A stretch of 64,000 nt of DNA, from contig NZ_FNHP01000013.1 in NCBI RefSeq assembly GCF_900103645.1, forward strand, positions 1-64,000, read 5' to 3'. How positions within the stretch are numbered: position 1 is the stretch's first letter; every line of letters begins with the position of its first letter. A program made the position numbers and the translations under genes. The notes under the pieces are model-generated. The model did no database searches and had not been told where the DNA came from. It saw only the letters and a program-made list of their open reading frames with translations. The stretch is from Oryzisolibacter propanilivorax. GTDB lineage: Bacteria > Pseudomonadota > Gammaproteobacteria > Burkholderiales > Burkholderiaceae_C. Below, piece after piece: positions 55,309 through 64,000 of the stretch.

Positions 55309-58300
55309 ATGACCCACGGCCTCATCCGCATCCACGGCGCCCGCCAGCACAACCTCAAAAACCTCGACGTCGACATCCGTACGGGTGAGCTCACGGTGGT
55401 CACCGGCCCCAGCGGCTCGGGCAAGTCCAGCCTGGTGTTCGACACGCTCTACGCGGAAGGGCAGCGCCGCTACGTCGAGACCTTCAGCGCCTACGCGCGC
55501 CAGTTCCTGGACCGCATGGACAAGCCGGCCGTGGACAAGGTCGAGGGCGTGCCGCCAGCGATTGCCATCGACCAGACCAACCCGGTGCGCAGTTCGCGCT
55601 CCACGGTAGGCACGATGACTGAGCTGAACGACCACCTGAAGCTCCTGTTTGCCCGCGCCGGCCAGCTGTTTGACCGCGAGACGGCCCGGCCCGTGCGGCA
55701 CGACACGCCCGACAGCATCTACGCCGAGCTGCTGGCGCGCGCCGCCGCCGCGGGCGACCCGCGCCTGGTGGTCACCTTCGCTGTCGAGCTGCCGGCCAAC
55801 ACCAGCGCCGACGAGGTGCAGCAGTGGCTGTCGGCCAGCGGCTACACGCGCGTGCACGCCGAGCGCGAGGCGGCCACGCCTGCCGGTCCCGTGAAGCTGC
55901 TGGACGTGGTGGCCGACCGCTTTCGCATTGCCGGCGCCGAGCGCGCGCGCGTGCTGGAAGCCATCGAATCCGCGCTGCACCGCGGCAGCGGGCGCCTGGC
56001 GGTGCACGCGCTGGCGGCCGAGGAGGGCGCTGAGGAACAGGTCTGGAAGTTCTCCACCGGCCTGCACTGCCCCGAGAGCGACCTGCGCTATGCCGAGCCC
56101 ATTCCGTCGATGTTCAGCTTCAACTCGCCCGCCGGCGCGTGCGAGACCTGCCGGGGTTTCGGCCGGGTGATCGGCGTGGACTGGGGGCTGGTCGTGCCGG
56201 ACGAACGCCTGACGCTGCGCGCCGGCGCCATCAAGACGATGCAGACCCCGGCGTGGAAGGAGAACCAGGACGACCTGATGCGCTACGCCGAGGCCGCCGG
56301 CATCCCGCGCGACACGCCCTGGTACAAGCTGACCGACGAGCAAAAGCACTGGGTCATCGAGGGCACGCCGGGCTTTCGGCCCGGGCAGTGGAACCGCCAG
56401 TGGTACGGCGTGCGGCGCTTTTTCGAGTACCTGGAGAGCAAGGCCTACAAGATGCACATCCGGGTGCTGCTGTCCAAGTACCGCAGCTACACGCAATGCC
56501 CGACCTGCGCCGGCGCGCGTCTGAAGACCGAGAGCCTACTGTGGCGCGTGGGCAGCCGGGCCGCGGCCGATGCCGTCTTGGCACCCGAGCAGCGCTTTCT
56601 GCCGCAGGGCGTGGCGTGGACGCGCGCGCAGCTCCAAGCCCTGCCGGGGCTGTGCCTGCACGATCTGATGCTGCTGCCGATCGAGCGGCTGCGGCGCTTC
56701 TTCGCATTGGTGGAGCAGGAGGCGGCTGCGCTTGCTGCTTCGCCTGAAACGCAGGGGCCGGCGCCTCTTTCTCCCTCCCCCCCGGGGGGAGGGCAGGGGT
56801 GGGGGCCAGCTGAGGCTGGATCGACCGCCGAGGCTGCCATGCCGGCCGGCCCTCACCCCGGCCCTCTCACGGGGGGAGAGGGAGGAAGCCCGGCAGAGGG
56901 CGCCGACGCCCAGGCCCTGCACCTGATCCTGGAGGAAGTGCGCACCCGCCTGCGCTACCTGACCGACGCCGGCCTGGGCTACCTCAGCCTGGACCGCCAG
57001 AGCCGCACCCTGTCCGGCGGCGAGGTGCAGCGCATCAACCTGACCACGGCGCTCGGCACCTCGCTGGTCAACACCCTGTTCGTGCTGGACGAACCCAGCA
57101 TCGGCCTGCACCCGCGCGACATGCACCGCATCACCGAGGCCATGCTGCGCCTGCGCGACGCGGGCAACACGCTGGTGGTGGTCGAGCACGACCCGGCCGT
57201 CATGCTGGCCGCCGACCGGGTGCTGGACTTCGGCCCTGGCCCGGGCGAGCAGGGCGGACGCATCGTGTTCGACGGCAGCGTCGAGGCGCTGCGCCGTGCC
57301 GACACACTCACCGGCCAGTACCTGGGCGGGCGCCGGCACGTGGGCGGCGGCGTCAAGCGCCGCGTCACCGAGAGCACGCCGCGCCTGATCCTGGAGGGCG
57401 CGCGCGCACACAACCTGAAGAATCTCACGGTGGACATCCCGCTGCAGCGCCTGGTCACCGTGACCGGCGTGTCGGGCTCGGGCAAGTCCACGCTGGTCCA
57501 GGACGTGCTGGCACCGGCGCTGCTGCGCCACTTCGGCCGCGCCACGGAAGCGCCGGGCGCGCACGACCGGCTGCTGGGCGCCGACCTGCTGGCCGACGTG
57601 GTGTTCGTCGACCAGTCGCCCATCGGCAAGACGGCGCGCTCCAACCCGGTGAGCTACGTCGGCGCGTGGGACGCCATCCGCGAGATCTTCGCCGCCGCGC
57701 CGCTGGCGCGCGAGCGCGGCTACACGGCGTCAAAATTCAGCTTCAACTCGGGTGACGGACGCTGCCCGACCTGCGGCGGCTCGGGCTTCGAGCACGTGGA
57801 GATGCAGTTCCTGTCGGACGTGTACCTGCGCTGCCCGGACTGCGACGGCCGGCGCTACCGGCCGGAGATCCTGGAGGTGCGCATCGAGCGCGGCGGGCGC
57901 CTTTTGAGCGTCGCCGACGTGCTGGAGCTCACCGTGAGCGAGGCCGCGGCGCTGTTTGCCCAAGACCGCGACGTGATCCGCGCGCTGCAGCCCATCGTCG
58001 ACGTGGGCCTGGAGTACGTGCGCCTGGGCCAGCCCGTGCCCACGCTGTCCGGCGGCGAGGCGCAGCGCCTGAAGCTCGCTGGCTTCCTGGCCGAGGCGGC
58101 GCGCAGCGCGTCCAAGTCGCGCCAGGCGCTGTCGAAGAAGGGCACGCTGTTTCTGTTCGACGAGCCGACCACTGGCCTGCACTTCGACGATATCGCCAAG
58201 CTGATGCGCGCGCTGCGCAAGCTGCTGGACGCCGGCCACTCGCTGGCGCTGATCGAGCACAACCTGGACGTGATCCGCGCCTCGGACTGGCTGATCGACC

Positions 58301-61300
58301 TGGGGCCGGAAGGCGGCGACGCGGGCGGCACGCTGGTCGCCGAGGGCCCGCCCGAGGAACTGCGCCTGCACCCGACCTCGCATACGGCGGCGGCGCTGCG
58401 CGACTACGAGCAGGCGCTGGGCGAGGGCGGGCACGCTGTGCACGACAGCGCCGCTGCCTCCCACCCCCTCTCCCGCGTGCGGGAGAGGGCCGGGGTGAGG
58501 GGGCGAGAAGAAGGCGCGTCGGTATTGGCCGACCCTCACCCCAGCCCTCTCCCGGAGGGAGAGGGGGCAAAGACCGGGCAGGGCGCCATCGAAATCGTGA
58601 ACGCCCGCGAGCACAACCTCAAGGGCCTGGACGTGGCCATTCCGCGCGGTCGGTTCAACGTCATCACGGGAGTGTCCGGCTCGGGCAAGTCCACGCTGGC
58701 GTTCGACATCCTGTTCAACGAGGGCCAGCGCCGCTACCTGGAGTCGCTCAACGCCTATGCCCGCTCCATCGTGCAGCCGGCCGGGCGGCCGGAGGTGGAC
58801 GCGGTCTACGGCATCCCGCCCACGGTGGCCATCGAGCAGCGCCTGTCGCGCGGTGGTCGCAAGAGCACCGTGGGCACGACCACCGAGGTCTGGCACTACC
58901 TGCGCCTGCTGTACGTCAAGCTGGGCGTGCAGCACTGCATCCACGACGGCGCGGCGGTGCAGCCACAGACGGCGGAATCCATCGCCGCGCAGCTCATGAC
59001 GCGCTTTCGCGGCCAGTGCATCGGGCTGATGGCGCCGCTGGTGGTCAACCGCAAGGGCCTGTACACCGAGCTGGCCGACTGGGCGCGCCCGCGCGGCTAC
59101 ACGCACCTGCGCGTCGATGGCGAGTTCCTGCCGACCACCGGCTTCCCGCGCCTGGACCGCTTCAAGGAGCACACGCTGGAACTGCCCGTGGCCAGCCTGC
59201 GCATGGCGCCCGAGCACGAGGACGACCTGCGCACGCACCTGGCCAAGGCGCTGGAGCTGGGCAAGGGCGTGCTGCACGTGATCAGCGGCATCGAAGGCCT
59301 GGAGGCCGCGCTGCACGGCGGCCTGCCCACGGCCGGCATCGGCCACGTCCATGTGTTTTCCACCAAGCGCGCCTGCCCGGTCTGCGCCACCAGCTACGCC
59401 GAGCTGGACCCGCGGCTGTTTTCCTACAACAGCAAGCACGGCTGGTGTCCGGACTGCGTGGGCACCGGCGTGCAGCTGACGCGCGCGCAGCGCGAGGTGC
59501 TGGACGACTCGCTGCCCATGGACCGCTCGCAGGGGCGCGAGCAGACCTTCGCCGAGCCCGAGGTCGAGGACCTGGCCGAGCACGCCTGCCCGGCCTGCGC
59601 GGGCACGCGCCTGAACCCGGTGGCGCGCGCGGTGCTGTTCGCCGGCACGCCGATCACCAGCGTGGCGCGGCTGTCGGTGCGCGAGGTGCGCGCCTGGGTC
59701 GAGGGGCTGCAGCTGTCCGGGCGCGAGGCGGAGATCGCCCGCGACCTGGTGCCCGAGATCAAAAGCCGCCTGGACTTTCTGGAGGAAGTCGGCCTGCCCT
59801 ACCTGACGCTGGACCGTGGCGCGCCCACGCTGTCGGGCGGCGAGGCACAGCGCATCCGCCTGGCGGCGCAGCTCGGCAGCAACCTGCAGGGCGTGTGCTA
59901 TGTGCTGGACGAACCCACCATCGGCCTGCACGCGCGTGACAACGGCATTTTGCTGAACGCCCTGCAGCAGCTGAACGACAAGGGCAACACGCTGGTCGTG
60001 GTCGAGCACGACGAGGACACCATTCGCCGCGCCGACCACCTGATCGACATCGGCCCCAGCGCCGGCAAGCGCGGCGGGCGGCTGGTGGCGCAGGGCCGTG
60101 TGGCGGACCTGGAGGCGGCGCCGGAGTCGCAGACCGGCCGCTATTTGCTGCACGCCATGCGCCACCCAATGCAGCCGCGCCGGCCGGTCTTGCTCCCTCT
60201 CCCTCTGGGAGAGGATGGGGGTGAGGGTCAGCATGCTATGCAATCGATAGCTGCAGGCCCAATGAATATCACGACAAAAGGCCAAAAACGCTCCAAATCA
60301 GCCAAGAAGCCGGCTGCGGAAATGGCCAGCGGTGTCGGGCGGGCGAACAGCCCTCACCCCGGCCCTCTCCCAGAAGGAGAGGGAGTGAAAACAGCCGCGC
60401 CGCCATGGCTCACCGTGCACGGGGCCTTCCTGCACAACCTGCACGATGTCACCGCGCGCGTGCCGCTGCAGCGCCTGGTGGCGATCACCGGCGTCTCCGG
60501 CTCGGGCAAGTCCACGCTGGCGCGCGACGTGCTGCTGGCCAACGTGGCCGCCTGGGTCGGCCAGCGCCAGACGAAGGCCGGGCGCGAGGCCATGGACGCC
60601 GGCCGCGCCCCGGCGCTGGTGGGCTGCACCGGCCTGTCGGGCTTCGAGACCCTCGACCGCGTGCTGGAGGTCGACCAGACGCCCATCGGCAAGACGCCGC
60701 GCAGCTGCCCGGCGACCTACATCGGCTTCTGGGACACCATCCGCAAGCTCTTCGCCGAGACGCTGGAGGCCCGGGCGCGCGGCTACGGGCCGGGGCGCTT
60801 TTCCTTCAACACCGGCGCCGGCCGCTGCCCAGCCTGCGAAGGGCAGGGCGTGCGCACCATCGAGATGGCCTTCCTGCCCGACGTGAAGGTGCCGTGCGAG
60901 GTCTGCCACGGCGCACGCTTCAACCCCGAGACGCTGGCCGTCACCTGGCGCGGCAAGAACATCGGCGACGTGCTGCAGATGGAAGTGGACGAGGCGGTGG
61001 AATTCTTCGCCAGCATGCCGTCCATCGCGCATCCGCTGCAGCTGCTCAAGGACGTGGGCCTGGGCTACCTGACGCTGGGCCAGCCCTCGCCCACTCTCTC
61101 GGGCGGCGAGGCGCAGCGCATCAAGCTGGTGACGGAGCTGACCAAGGTGCGCGACGAGGTCGGCCGGCGCGGGCAAAAGGCGCCGCACACGCTGTACGTG
61201 CTGGACGAGCCCACCGTCGGCCTGCACATGGCCGACGTGGACAAGCTGATCGCGGTGCTGCACCGGCTGGTGAACGCCGGCCACAGCGTGGTCGTCATCG

Positions 61301-61461
61301 AGCACGACCTGGACGTGATCGCCGAGGCCGACTGGGTCATCGACCTGGGGCCGGAGGGCGGCGCCGGCGGCGGGCGCATCGTCGCCGCCGACACGCCCGA
61401 GGGCGTGGTGCGCCTGGGCACGCACACCGGCGTGGCGCTGGCGCCGGTGCTGGCGCGCTGA
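55309..61461 (+). CDS. uvrA: giant tandem UvrA, four ATPase halves
   Basis: A 2,050-residue protein made of two complete UvrA units in one chain. Unit 1 is about 1-1040 and unit 2 about 1095-2050; E. coli UvrA is 940. Walker A loops are at 33, 720, 1121 and 1728 (GPSGSGKS once, GVSGSGKS three times), and signature LSGGE motifs start at 568, 913, 1508 and 1930. Zinc-type CxxC pairs occur in all four halves. Three linkers are non-conserved: about 478-535 (inside the first half), 1039-1094 (between units) and 1615-1699 (inside unit 2). They are encoded by paired palindromic repeats and read as PHPGPL or PLPEGEG stretches. UvrA finds DNA damage in nucleotide excision repair. Such double-length UvrA proteins are known in some proteobacteria; whether this is the sole UvrA is not visible. 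Start set by homology; no clear ribosome-binding site. Confidence 0.92.
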   Translation: MTHGLIRIHGARQHNLKNLDVDIRTGELTVVTGPSGSGKSSLVFDTLYAEGQRRYVETFSAYARQFLDRMDKPAVDKVEGVPPAIAIDQTNPVRSSRSTVGTMTELNDHLKLLFARAGQLFDRETARPVRHDTPDSIYAELLARAAAAGDPRLVVTFAVELPANTSADEVQQWLSASGYTRVHAEREAATPAGPVKLLDVVADRFRIAGAERARVLEAIESALHRGSGRLAVHALAAEEGAEEQVWKFSTGLHCPESDLRYAEPIPSMFSFNSPAGACETCRGFGRVIGVDWGLVVPDERLTLRAGAIKTMQTPAWKENQDDLMRYAEAAGIPRDTPWYKLTDEQKHWVIEGTPGFRPGQWNRQWYGVRRFFEYLESKAYKMHIRVLLSKYRSYTQCPTCAGARLKTESLLWRVGSRAAADAVLAPEQRFLPQGVAWTRAQLQALPGLCLHDLMLLPIERLRRFFALVEQEAAALAASPETQGPAPLSPSPPGGGQGWGPAEAGSTAEAAMPAGPHPGPLTGGEGGSPAEGADAQALHLILEEVRTRLRYLTDAGLGYLSLDRQSRTLSGGEVQRINLTTALGTSLVNTLFVLDEPSIGLHPRDMHRITEAMLRLRDAGNTLVVVEHDPAVMLAADRVLDFGPGPGEQGGRIVFDGSVEALRRADTLTGQYLGGRRHVGGGVKRRVTESTPRLILEGARAHNLKNLTVDIPLQRLVTVTGVSGSGKSTLVQDVLAPALLRHFGRATEAPGAHDRLLGADLLADVVFVDQSPIGKTARSNPVSYVGAWDAIREIFAAAPLARERGYTASKFSFNSGDGRCPTCGGSGFEHVEMQFLSDVYLRCPDCDGRRYRPEILEVRIERGGRLLSVADVLELTVSEAAALFAQDRDVIRALQPIVDVGLEYVRLGQPVPTLSGGEAQRLKLAGFLAEAARSASKSRQALSKKGTLFLFDEPTTGLHFDDIAKLMRALRKLLDAGHSLALIEHNLDVIRASDWLIDLGPEGGDAGGTLVAEGPPEELRLHPTSHTAAALRDYEQALGEGGHAVHDSAAASHPLSRVRERAGVRGREEGASVLADPHPSPLPEGEGAKTGQGAIEIVNAREHNLKGLDVAIPRGRFNVITGVSGSGKSTLAFDILFNEGQRRYLESLNAYARSIVQPAGRPEVDAVYGIPPTVAIEQRLSRGGRKSTVGTTTEVWHYLRLLYVKLGVQHCIHDGAAVQPQTAESIAAQLMTRFRGQCIGLMAPLVVNRKGLYTELADWARPRGYTHLRVDGEFLPTTGFPRLDRFKEHTLELPVASLRMAPEHEDDLRTHLAKALELGKGVLHVISGIEGLEAALHGGLPTAGIGHVHVFSTKRACPVCATSYAELDPRLFSYNSKHGWCPDCVGTGVQLTRAQREVLDDSLPMDRSQGREQTFAEPEVEDLAEHACPACAGTRLNPVARAVLFAGTPITSVARLSVREVRAWVEGLQLSGREAEIARDLVPEIKSRLDFLEEVGLPYLTLDRGAPTLSGGEAQRIRLAAQLGSNLQGVCYVLDEPTIGLHARDNGILLNALQQLNDKGNTLVVVEHDEDTIRRADHLIDIGPSAGKRGGRLVAQGRVADLEAAPESQTGRYLLHAMRHPMQPRRPVLLPLPLGEDGGEGQHAMQSIAAGPMNITTKGQKRSKSAKKPAAEMASGVGRANSPHPGPLPEGEGVKTAAPPWLTVHGAFLHNLHDVTARVPLQRLVAITGVSGSGKSTLARDVLLANVAAWVGQRQTKAGREAMDAGRAPALVGCTGLSGFETLDRVLEVDQTPIGKTPRSCPATYIGFWDTIRKLFAETLEARARGYGPGRFSFNTGAGRCPACEGQGVRTIEMAFLPDVKVPCEVCHGARFNPETLAVTWRGKNIGDVLQMEVDEAVEFFASMPSIAHPLQLLKDVGLGYLTLGQPSPTLSGGEAQRIKLVTELTKVRDEVGRRGQKAPHTLYVLDEPTVGLHMADVDKLIAVLHRLVNAGHSVVVIEHDLDVIAEADWVIDLGPEGGAGGGRIVAADTPEGVVRLGTHTGVALAPVLAR
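56770..56886. repeat. translated palindromic repeat pair 1 in uvrA
   Basis: Two CCCTC-type palindromes, 56770-56808 (CCCTCCCCCCCGGGGGGAGGG) and 56850-56886 (CCCTCACCCC...GGGGGGAGAGGG), facing each other. Read as residues ~487-526, just before the LSGGE segment of the first half. Confidence 0.75.
58461..58567. repeat. translated palindromic repeat pair 2 in uvrA
   Basis: 58461-58503 (CCCTCTCCCGCGTGCGGGAGAG, GGGGTGAGGG tail) and 58532-58567 (CCCTCACCCCAGCCCTCTCC...GGAGAGGG). An inverted pair at the junction of the two UvrA units, read as residues ~1051-1087. Confidence 0.82.
60192..60386. repeat. translated palindromic repeats 3 in uvrA, with a diverged AGCT repeat between
   Basis: 60192-60228 (CCCTCTCCCTCTGGGAGAGG, GGGGTGAGGG tail) and 60350-60386 (CCCTCACCCC...GAGAGGG) are again an inverted pair. 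Between them, 60243-60291 (TCGATAGCTGCAGGCCCAATG...AAAAGGCC) looks like a diverged copy J of the AGCT repeat. All is read in frame as residues ~1628-1693 between the halves of unit 2. Confidence 0.72.
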
Positions 61462-61470
61462 CGGGCCGCC

Positions 61471-61797
61471 ATGGCCGGCAGCCGCGCGCGCACCGTCTGG
61501 CTGCAGCCCGATGCGCCCGCCAAACCTGCGCCGGGCGCGCCGTGCAACGGCTGCGGCCTGTGCTGCCTGGCCGAACCCTGCCCGCTGGGCATGCTGCTGT
61601 CGCGCCGGCGCCATGGCCCTTGCGCGGCGCTGCGCTGGGACGCCGCCGCGCGCCTGTATCGCTGCAGTGCCATCACCGAGGCGCCGCCCGGCGCCTGGGG
61701 TGCCCTGCGCCGGGCGCTGGCGCGGCGCTGGATCGCGGCGGGCTACGGCTGCGACGCCGACCTGCAGGCTCTGCCGACGACGGGGGACGACGACTGA
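61471..61797 (+). CDS. YkgJ-like cysteine-cluster protein
   Basis: A 108-residue protein with CNGCGLCC (residues 25-32) and further Cys at about 37, 51 and 65, the CxxCxxCC pattern of the YkgJ family, which probably binds zinc or an iron-sulfur cluster. The N-terminal ~20 residues are variable. It follows uvrA by nine bases. Function unknown. Confidence 0.82.
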   Translation: MAGSRARTVWLQPDAPAKPAPGAPCNGCGLCCLAEPCPLGMLLSRRRHGPCAALRWDAAARLYRCSAITEAPPGAWGALRRALARRWIAAGYGCDADLQALPTTGDDD

Positions 61798-61952
61798 CCG
61801 GCGCCCGCGTCATCCGCAGCGCCGGGACGCAGCCCGCGGCCTGCTCTCCTACAGCGCGGTCAGCCCGCCGCCCACGCCGCGCTGGCTGGGCTGGTTCCTA
61901 TGATCCGCCCTGTCTCTCGTATGGGTTACCCCTCGCCCCTTTCACGGGGTTT

Positions 61953-61985
61953 GCCCCGGCCGCCTCACCGCAGCCGGGGCTTTTT
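61953..61985 (+). terminator. terminator before pyrC
   Basis: GCCCCGGC and GCCGGGGC (61953-61960, 61973-61980) pair around 12 bases, followed by TTTTTC. It ends the uvrA/YkgJ transcript. The remaining bases of the 61798-62014 gap hold nothing recognisable. Confidence 0.82.
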
Positions 61986-62014
61986 CTTGGGTGCCGGTGG
62001 GACAATCGCCGCCC

Positions 62015-63085
62015 ATGACGACCACCGCCGCCCCTACGCCCACCCTGACCCTCACCCGCCCCGACGACTGGCACCTGCACGTGCGCGACGGCGCGCCGCT
62101 GGCCAGCGTGGTGCCGCACACCGCCGCGCAGTTCGCCCGCGCGGTCATCATGCCCAACCTGCGCCCACCGGTGACCACGACCGAGCAGGCGCTGGCGTAC
62201 AAGCAGCGCATCCTGGCCGCCGTGCCCGCCGGCATGCAGTTCGAGCCGTTGATGACGCTGTACCTGACGGACAACCTGCCGCCGCAGGAGATCGCCCGCG
62301 CGCGCGCCGCCGGCATCGTCGCCGCCAAGCTGTACCCGGCCGGGGCCACCACCAACAGCGACGCCGGCGTGACCGACCTGCGCAAGATTTATCCGGTGCT
62401 CGAGGCCATGCAGCAGGCCGGCATGCTGCTGCTGGTGCACGGCGAGGTCACCAGCCCCGACATCGACCTGTTCGACCGCGAGGCGGCGTTCATCGAGCAG
62501 CAGCTGATCCCGCTGCGCCGCGACTTCCCCGCTCTGAAGATCGTCTTCGAGCACATCACCACCCGCGAAGCGGCGCAGTACGTGGCCGAGAGCGACGCGC
62601 ACGTCGCCGCCACCATCACCGCGCACCACCTGCTGTACAACCGCAACGCCATGTTCACCGGCGGCATCCGGCCGCACTACTACTGCCTGCCGGTGCTCAA
62701 GCGCGAGACGCACCGCCAGGCGCTGGTGCAGGCGGCCACCAGCGGCAGCCCGAAGTTCTTCCTGGGCACCGACAGCGCGCCGCACCCGGCGCACCTGAAG
62801 GAGCACGCCAGCGGCTGTGCCGGCTGCTACACCGCGCACGCCGCCATCGAGCTGTACGCCGAGGCCTTCGACGCGGCCGGTGCGCTGGACCGGCTGGAAG
62901 GCTTTGCCAGCCTGCACGGTGCCGACTTCTACGGCCTGCCGCGCAACCGCGGCACGCTGACTCTGCGCCGCGAAGCCTGGAGCGTGCCCGAGAGCTACCC
63001 GTTTGGCGAAGGCGCCGTCAAACCGCTGCGCGCCGGCGACACCCTGGCCTGGCGTGTGGTGCAGCCCGAGGCCGTGGCCGCCTGA
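62015..63085 (+). CDS. pyrC: dihydroorotase
   Basis: A 356-residue amidohydrolase of pyrimidine synthesis (carbamoyl aspartate to dihydroorotate). Zinc ligands: His20 and His22 in [10 protein letters not shown], the carboxylated Lys105 in AAKLYPAG, then [17 protein letters not shown] and the catalytic Asp in LGTDSAPH. The size matches class II PyrC of proteobacteria. The start at 62015 fits the family; eight codons more are open upstream. It lies directly after a terminator, so it has its own promoter. Confidence 0.94.
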   Translation: MTTTAAPTPTLTLTRPDDWHLHVRDGAPLASVVPHTAAQFARAVIMPNLRPPVTTTEQALAYKQRILAAVPAGMQFEPLMTLYLTDNLPPQEIARARAAGIVAAKLYPAGATTNSDAGVTDLRKIYPVLEAMQQAGMLLLVHGEVTSPDIDLFDREAAFIEQQLIPLRRDFPALKIVFEHITTREAAQYVAESDAHVAATITAHHLLYNRNAMFTGGIRPHYYCLPVLKRETHRQALVQAATSGSPKFFLGTDSAPHPAHLKEHASGCAGCYTAHAAIELYAEAFDAAGALDRLEGFASLHGADFYGLPRNRGTLTLRREAWSVPESYPFGEGAVKPLRAGDTLAWRVVQPEAVAA

Positions 63086-63119
63086 CCCTTTTTTCTCCCA
63101 CCCCGCACAGGAAGCTCCC

Positions 63120-64000
63120 ATGTCCACTGCCGACCGCGCGCTGCGCATCGCGCTGCTGATCGACGCCGACAACGCCCCGGCCGAGAAGCTCGACGAGATC
63201 CTGACCGAGCTGTCCACGCTCGGCGAGATCAACATCCGCCGCGCCTACGGCAACTGGACCAAGCACGGCCTGCACCGGTGGCAGGAGCGGCTGCTGGAGT
63301 TCGCCGTGCAGCCGGTGCAGCAGTTCGACTACTCCAAGGGCAAGAACGCCACCGACATGGCGATGACGGTGGACGCGATGGAGCTGCTCTACAACGAGCG
63401 GCCCGACGCCTTCGGCATCGTCTCGTCGGACGCCGACTTCACGCCGCTGGTGCTGCACCTGCGCGCCCGCGGCGCGGCGGTGTATGGCTTTGGTGCGGCG
63501 CAGACGCCCAAGCCGTTCGTCAACGCCTGCTCGCGCTTCCTGTACCTGGAGTCGCTCGGCGGTGGCGTGGCCGAGGGCGAGCCAAACACGCCGGTTCCGT
63601 CCGAATCCGGCGCCGCGCCCGGGTCAGCGCCCGGGGCCGCGCCTGTAATGGCCGGCGTATCGCAGCCCGCACCTGTCCCGGCCTCGGCCATGCCTCAGGC
63701 CACCGACACCCAGGAGCCCGCCCAGCCCCAGCCCCTGGCCGCCCCCGGCGTGCCCGAGCGCCCGGCCAGCCTGCGCGTGCCCGGCGCCGCCCTGCGCCAG
63801 GACCGGCGCCTGATGCAGTTCCTGCGCCACGCCGTCGGGGCCTGCCAGGACGAGGACGGCTGGACGCGCGTCGGTGTGCTGGGCCAGCAGATCGGCAACA
63901 AGACCTCGTTCGACGCGCGCAACTACGGCTACGCCACGCTGAGCAAGCTGCTGGCCGCCACGCAGGCGTTTGAGCTGCGCGACGAGGGCACGTCGCGCAT
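63120..64000 (+). CDS. NYN-domain (LabA/MARF1-like) protein, truncated by the window
   Basis: At least 293 residues; the 3' end lies beyond the window. The NYN nuclease domain (about 8-150) has the acidic residues in LIDADNAP, NATDMAMTVDAM and GIVSSDADFTPL. A Pro/Ala-rich linker (about 155-215) follows, then the beginning of an OST-HTH-like winged helix (LMQFLRHAVGACQDEDGW...VGVLGQQIGNK), which binds RNA in related proteins. Likely an RNA-processing or RNA-binding protein; target unknown. Confidence 0.88.
   Translation, partial: MSTADRALRIALLIDADNAPAEKLDEILTELSTLGEINIRRAYGNWTKHGLHRWQERLLEFAVQPVQQFDYSKGKNATDMAMTVDAMELLYNERPDAFGIVSSDADFTPLVLHLRARGAAVYGFGAAQTPKPFVNACSRFLYLESLGGGVAEGEPNTPVPSESGAAPGSAPGAAPVMAGVSQPAPVPASAMPQATDTQEPAQPQPLAAPGVPERPASLRVPGAALRQDRRLMQFLRHAVGACQDEDGWTRVGVLGQQIGNKTSFDARNYGYATLSKLLAATQAFELRDEGTSR

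Noticed and set aside
57730-60285. 851-codon open frame antisense to uvrA
   Set aside because: A high-GC shadow of a conserved gene; the translation is low-complexity and matches nothing.
55309-61461. Double UvrA as a sequencing or assembly artefact joining two genes
   Set aside because: The frame is intact through 6.1 kb, the two units differ in sequence, and the three linkers are distinct, so a duplication error is unlikely.

Overview
The window is a very GC-rich piece of a bacterial chromosome with dense, short-spaced genes. The family combination points to a betaproteobacterium of the Comamonadaceae: a MerR-type LiuR with isovaleryl-CoA dehydrogenase, a 4-half UvrA, a Bordetella/Comamonas-style 16-strand porin, an MHS transporter with a long loop, and a dispersed AGCT...GGGCT palindromic repeat. 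The genus cannot be fixed from sequence alone. The left edge is the last ~30 bases of a 5S rRNA gene followed by its terminator, so the window starts just downstream of an rRNA operon. The right edge cuts a NYN-domain gene.

Layout. (1) 0.3-8.7 kb: leucine and fatty-acid catabolism and glyoxylate-shunt control: liuR, its operator, liuA, carbonic anhydrase, aceK, an intrusive HNH nuclease gene, a thiolase, an SDR and a second acyl-CoA dehydrogenase. (2) 8.7-14.2 kb: a YetF-like membrane protein, a YchJ-like protein, a peptide-type ABC solute-binding protein, a PAS-GGDEF diguanylate cyclase and a HAD hydrolase. (3) 14.3-31.3 kb: a quinoprotein alcohol oxidation region. A SoxYZ-like carrier, a metallohydrolase and a cytochrome c (plus strand) converge on a minus-strand operon of PQQ-alcohol dehydrogenase, pentapeptide protein, cytochrome c, PqqD, cytochrome c and a flavocytochrome-c-type FAD protein. 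Upstream are cytochrome b561, a sigma-54 activator of AcoR type, a divergent PedF cytochrome, a catalase-like lipoprotein, a TonB receptor closely resembling the PQQ importer PqqU/YncD, and an ExaC/AcoD-type aldehyde dehydrogenase. Near-perfect -24/-12 promoters precede the alcohol dehydrogenase operon and the PedF gene. (4) 31.5-43.3 kb: an AraC regulator and the rest of the leucine/isovalerate pathway (acyl-CoA ligase, liuB, liuC, liuD, liuE) interleaved with a hydrolase, a DinB-like protein, a DUF4126 membrane protein and a GhrA-like reductase. (5) 43.3-49.7 kb: a hypothetical protein, a 7TMR-DISM diguanylate cyclase, a YbaK-like deacylase, a DUF1289 protein, a DsbA-fold isomerase, and a cNMP/CBS/DUF294 protein coupled to a DnaQ-like exonuclease. 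(6) 49.9-55.2 kb: acetate symporter ActP with its DUF485 partner, divergent from an MHS transporter, then a porin. (7) 55.3-64.0 kb: a 2,050-residue tandem UvrA, a cysteine-cluster protein, dihydroorotase PyrC and the truncated NYN protein.

How it works together. Alcohols would be oxidised in the periplasm by the PQQ enzyme, with electrons passed through several c-type cytochromes and possibly b561; the aldehyde dehydrogenase finishes the oxidation and ActP, the thiolase and AceK govern the acetate and acetyl-CoA that follow. The local presence of a PqqU-like receptor suggests that the cofactor may be scavenged.

Most unusual structure. Two families of small palindromic repeats are scattered through the window, and several copies are translated. 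One overwrites a linker in liuB, one supplies the N-terminus of a DUF1289 protein, one encodes the start of a cytochrome signal peptide, and paired copies form all three low-complexity linkers of the giant UvrA.
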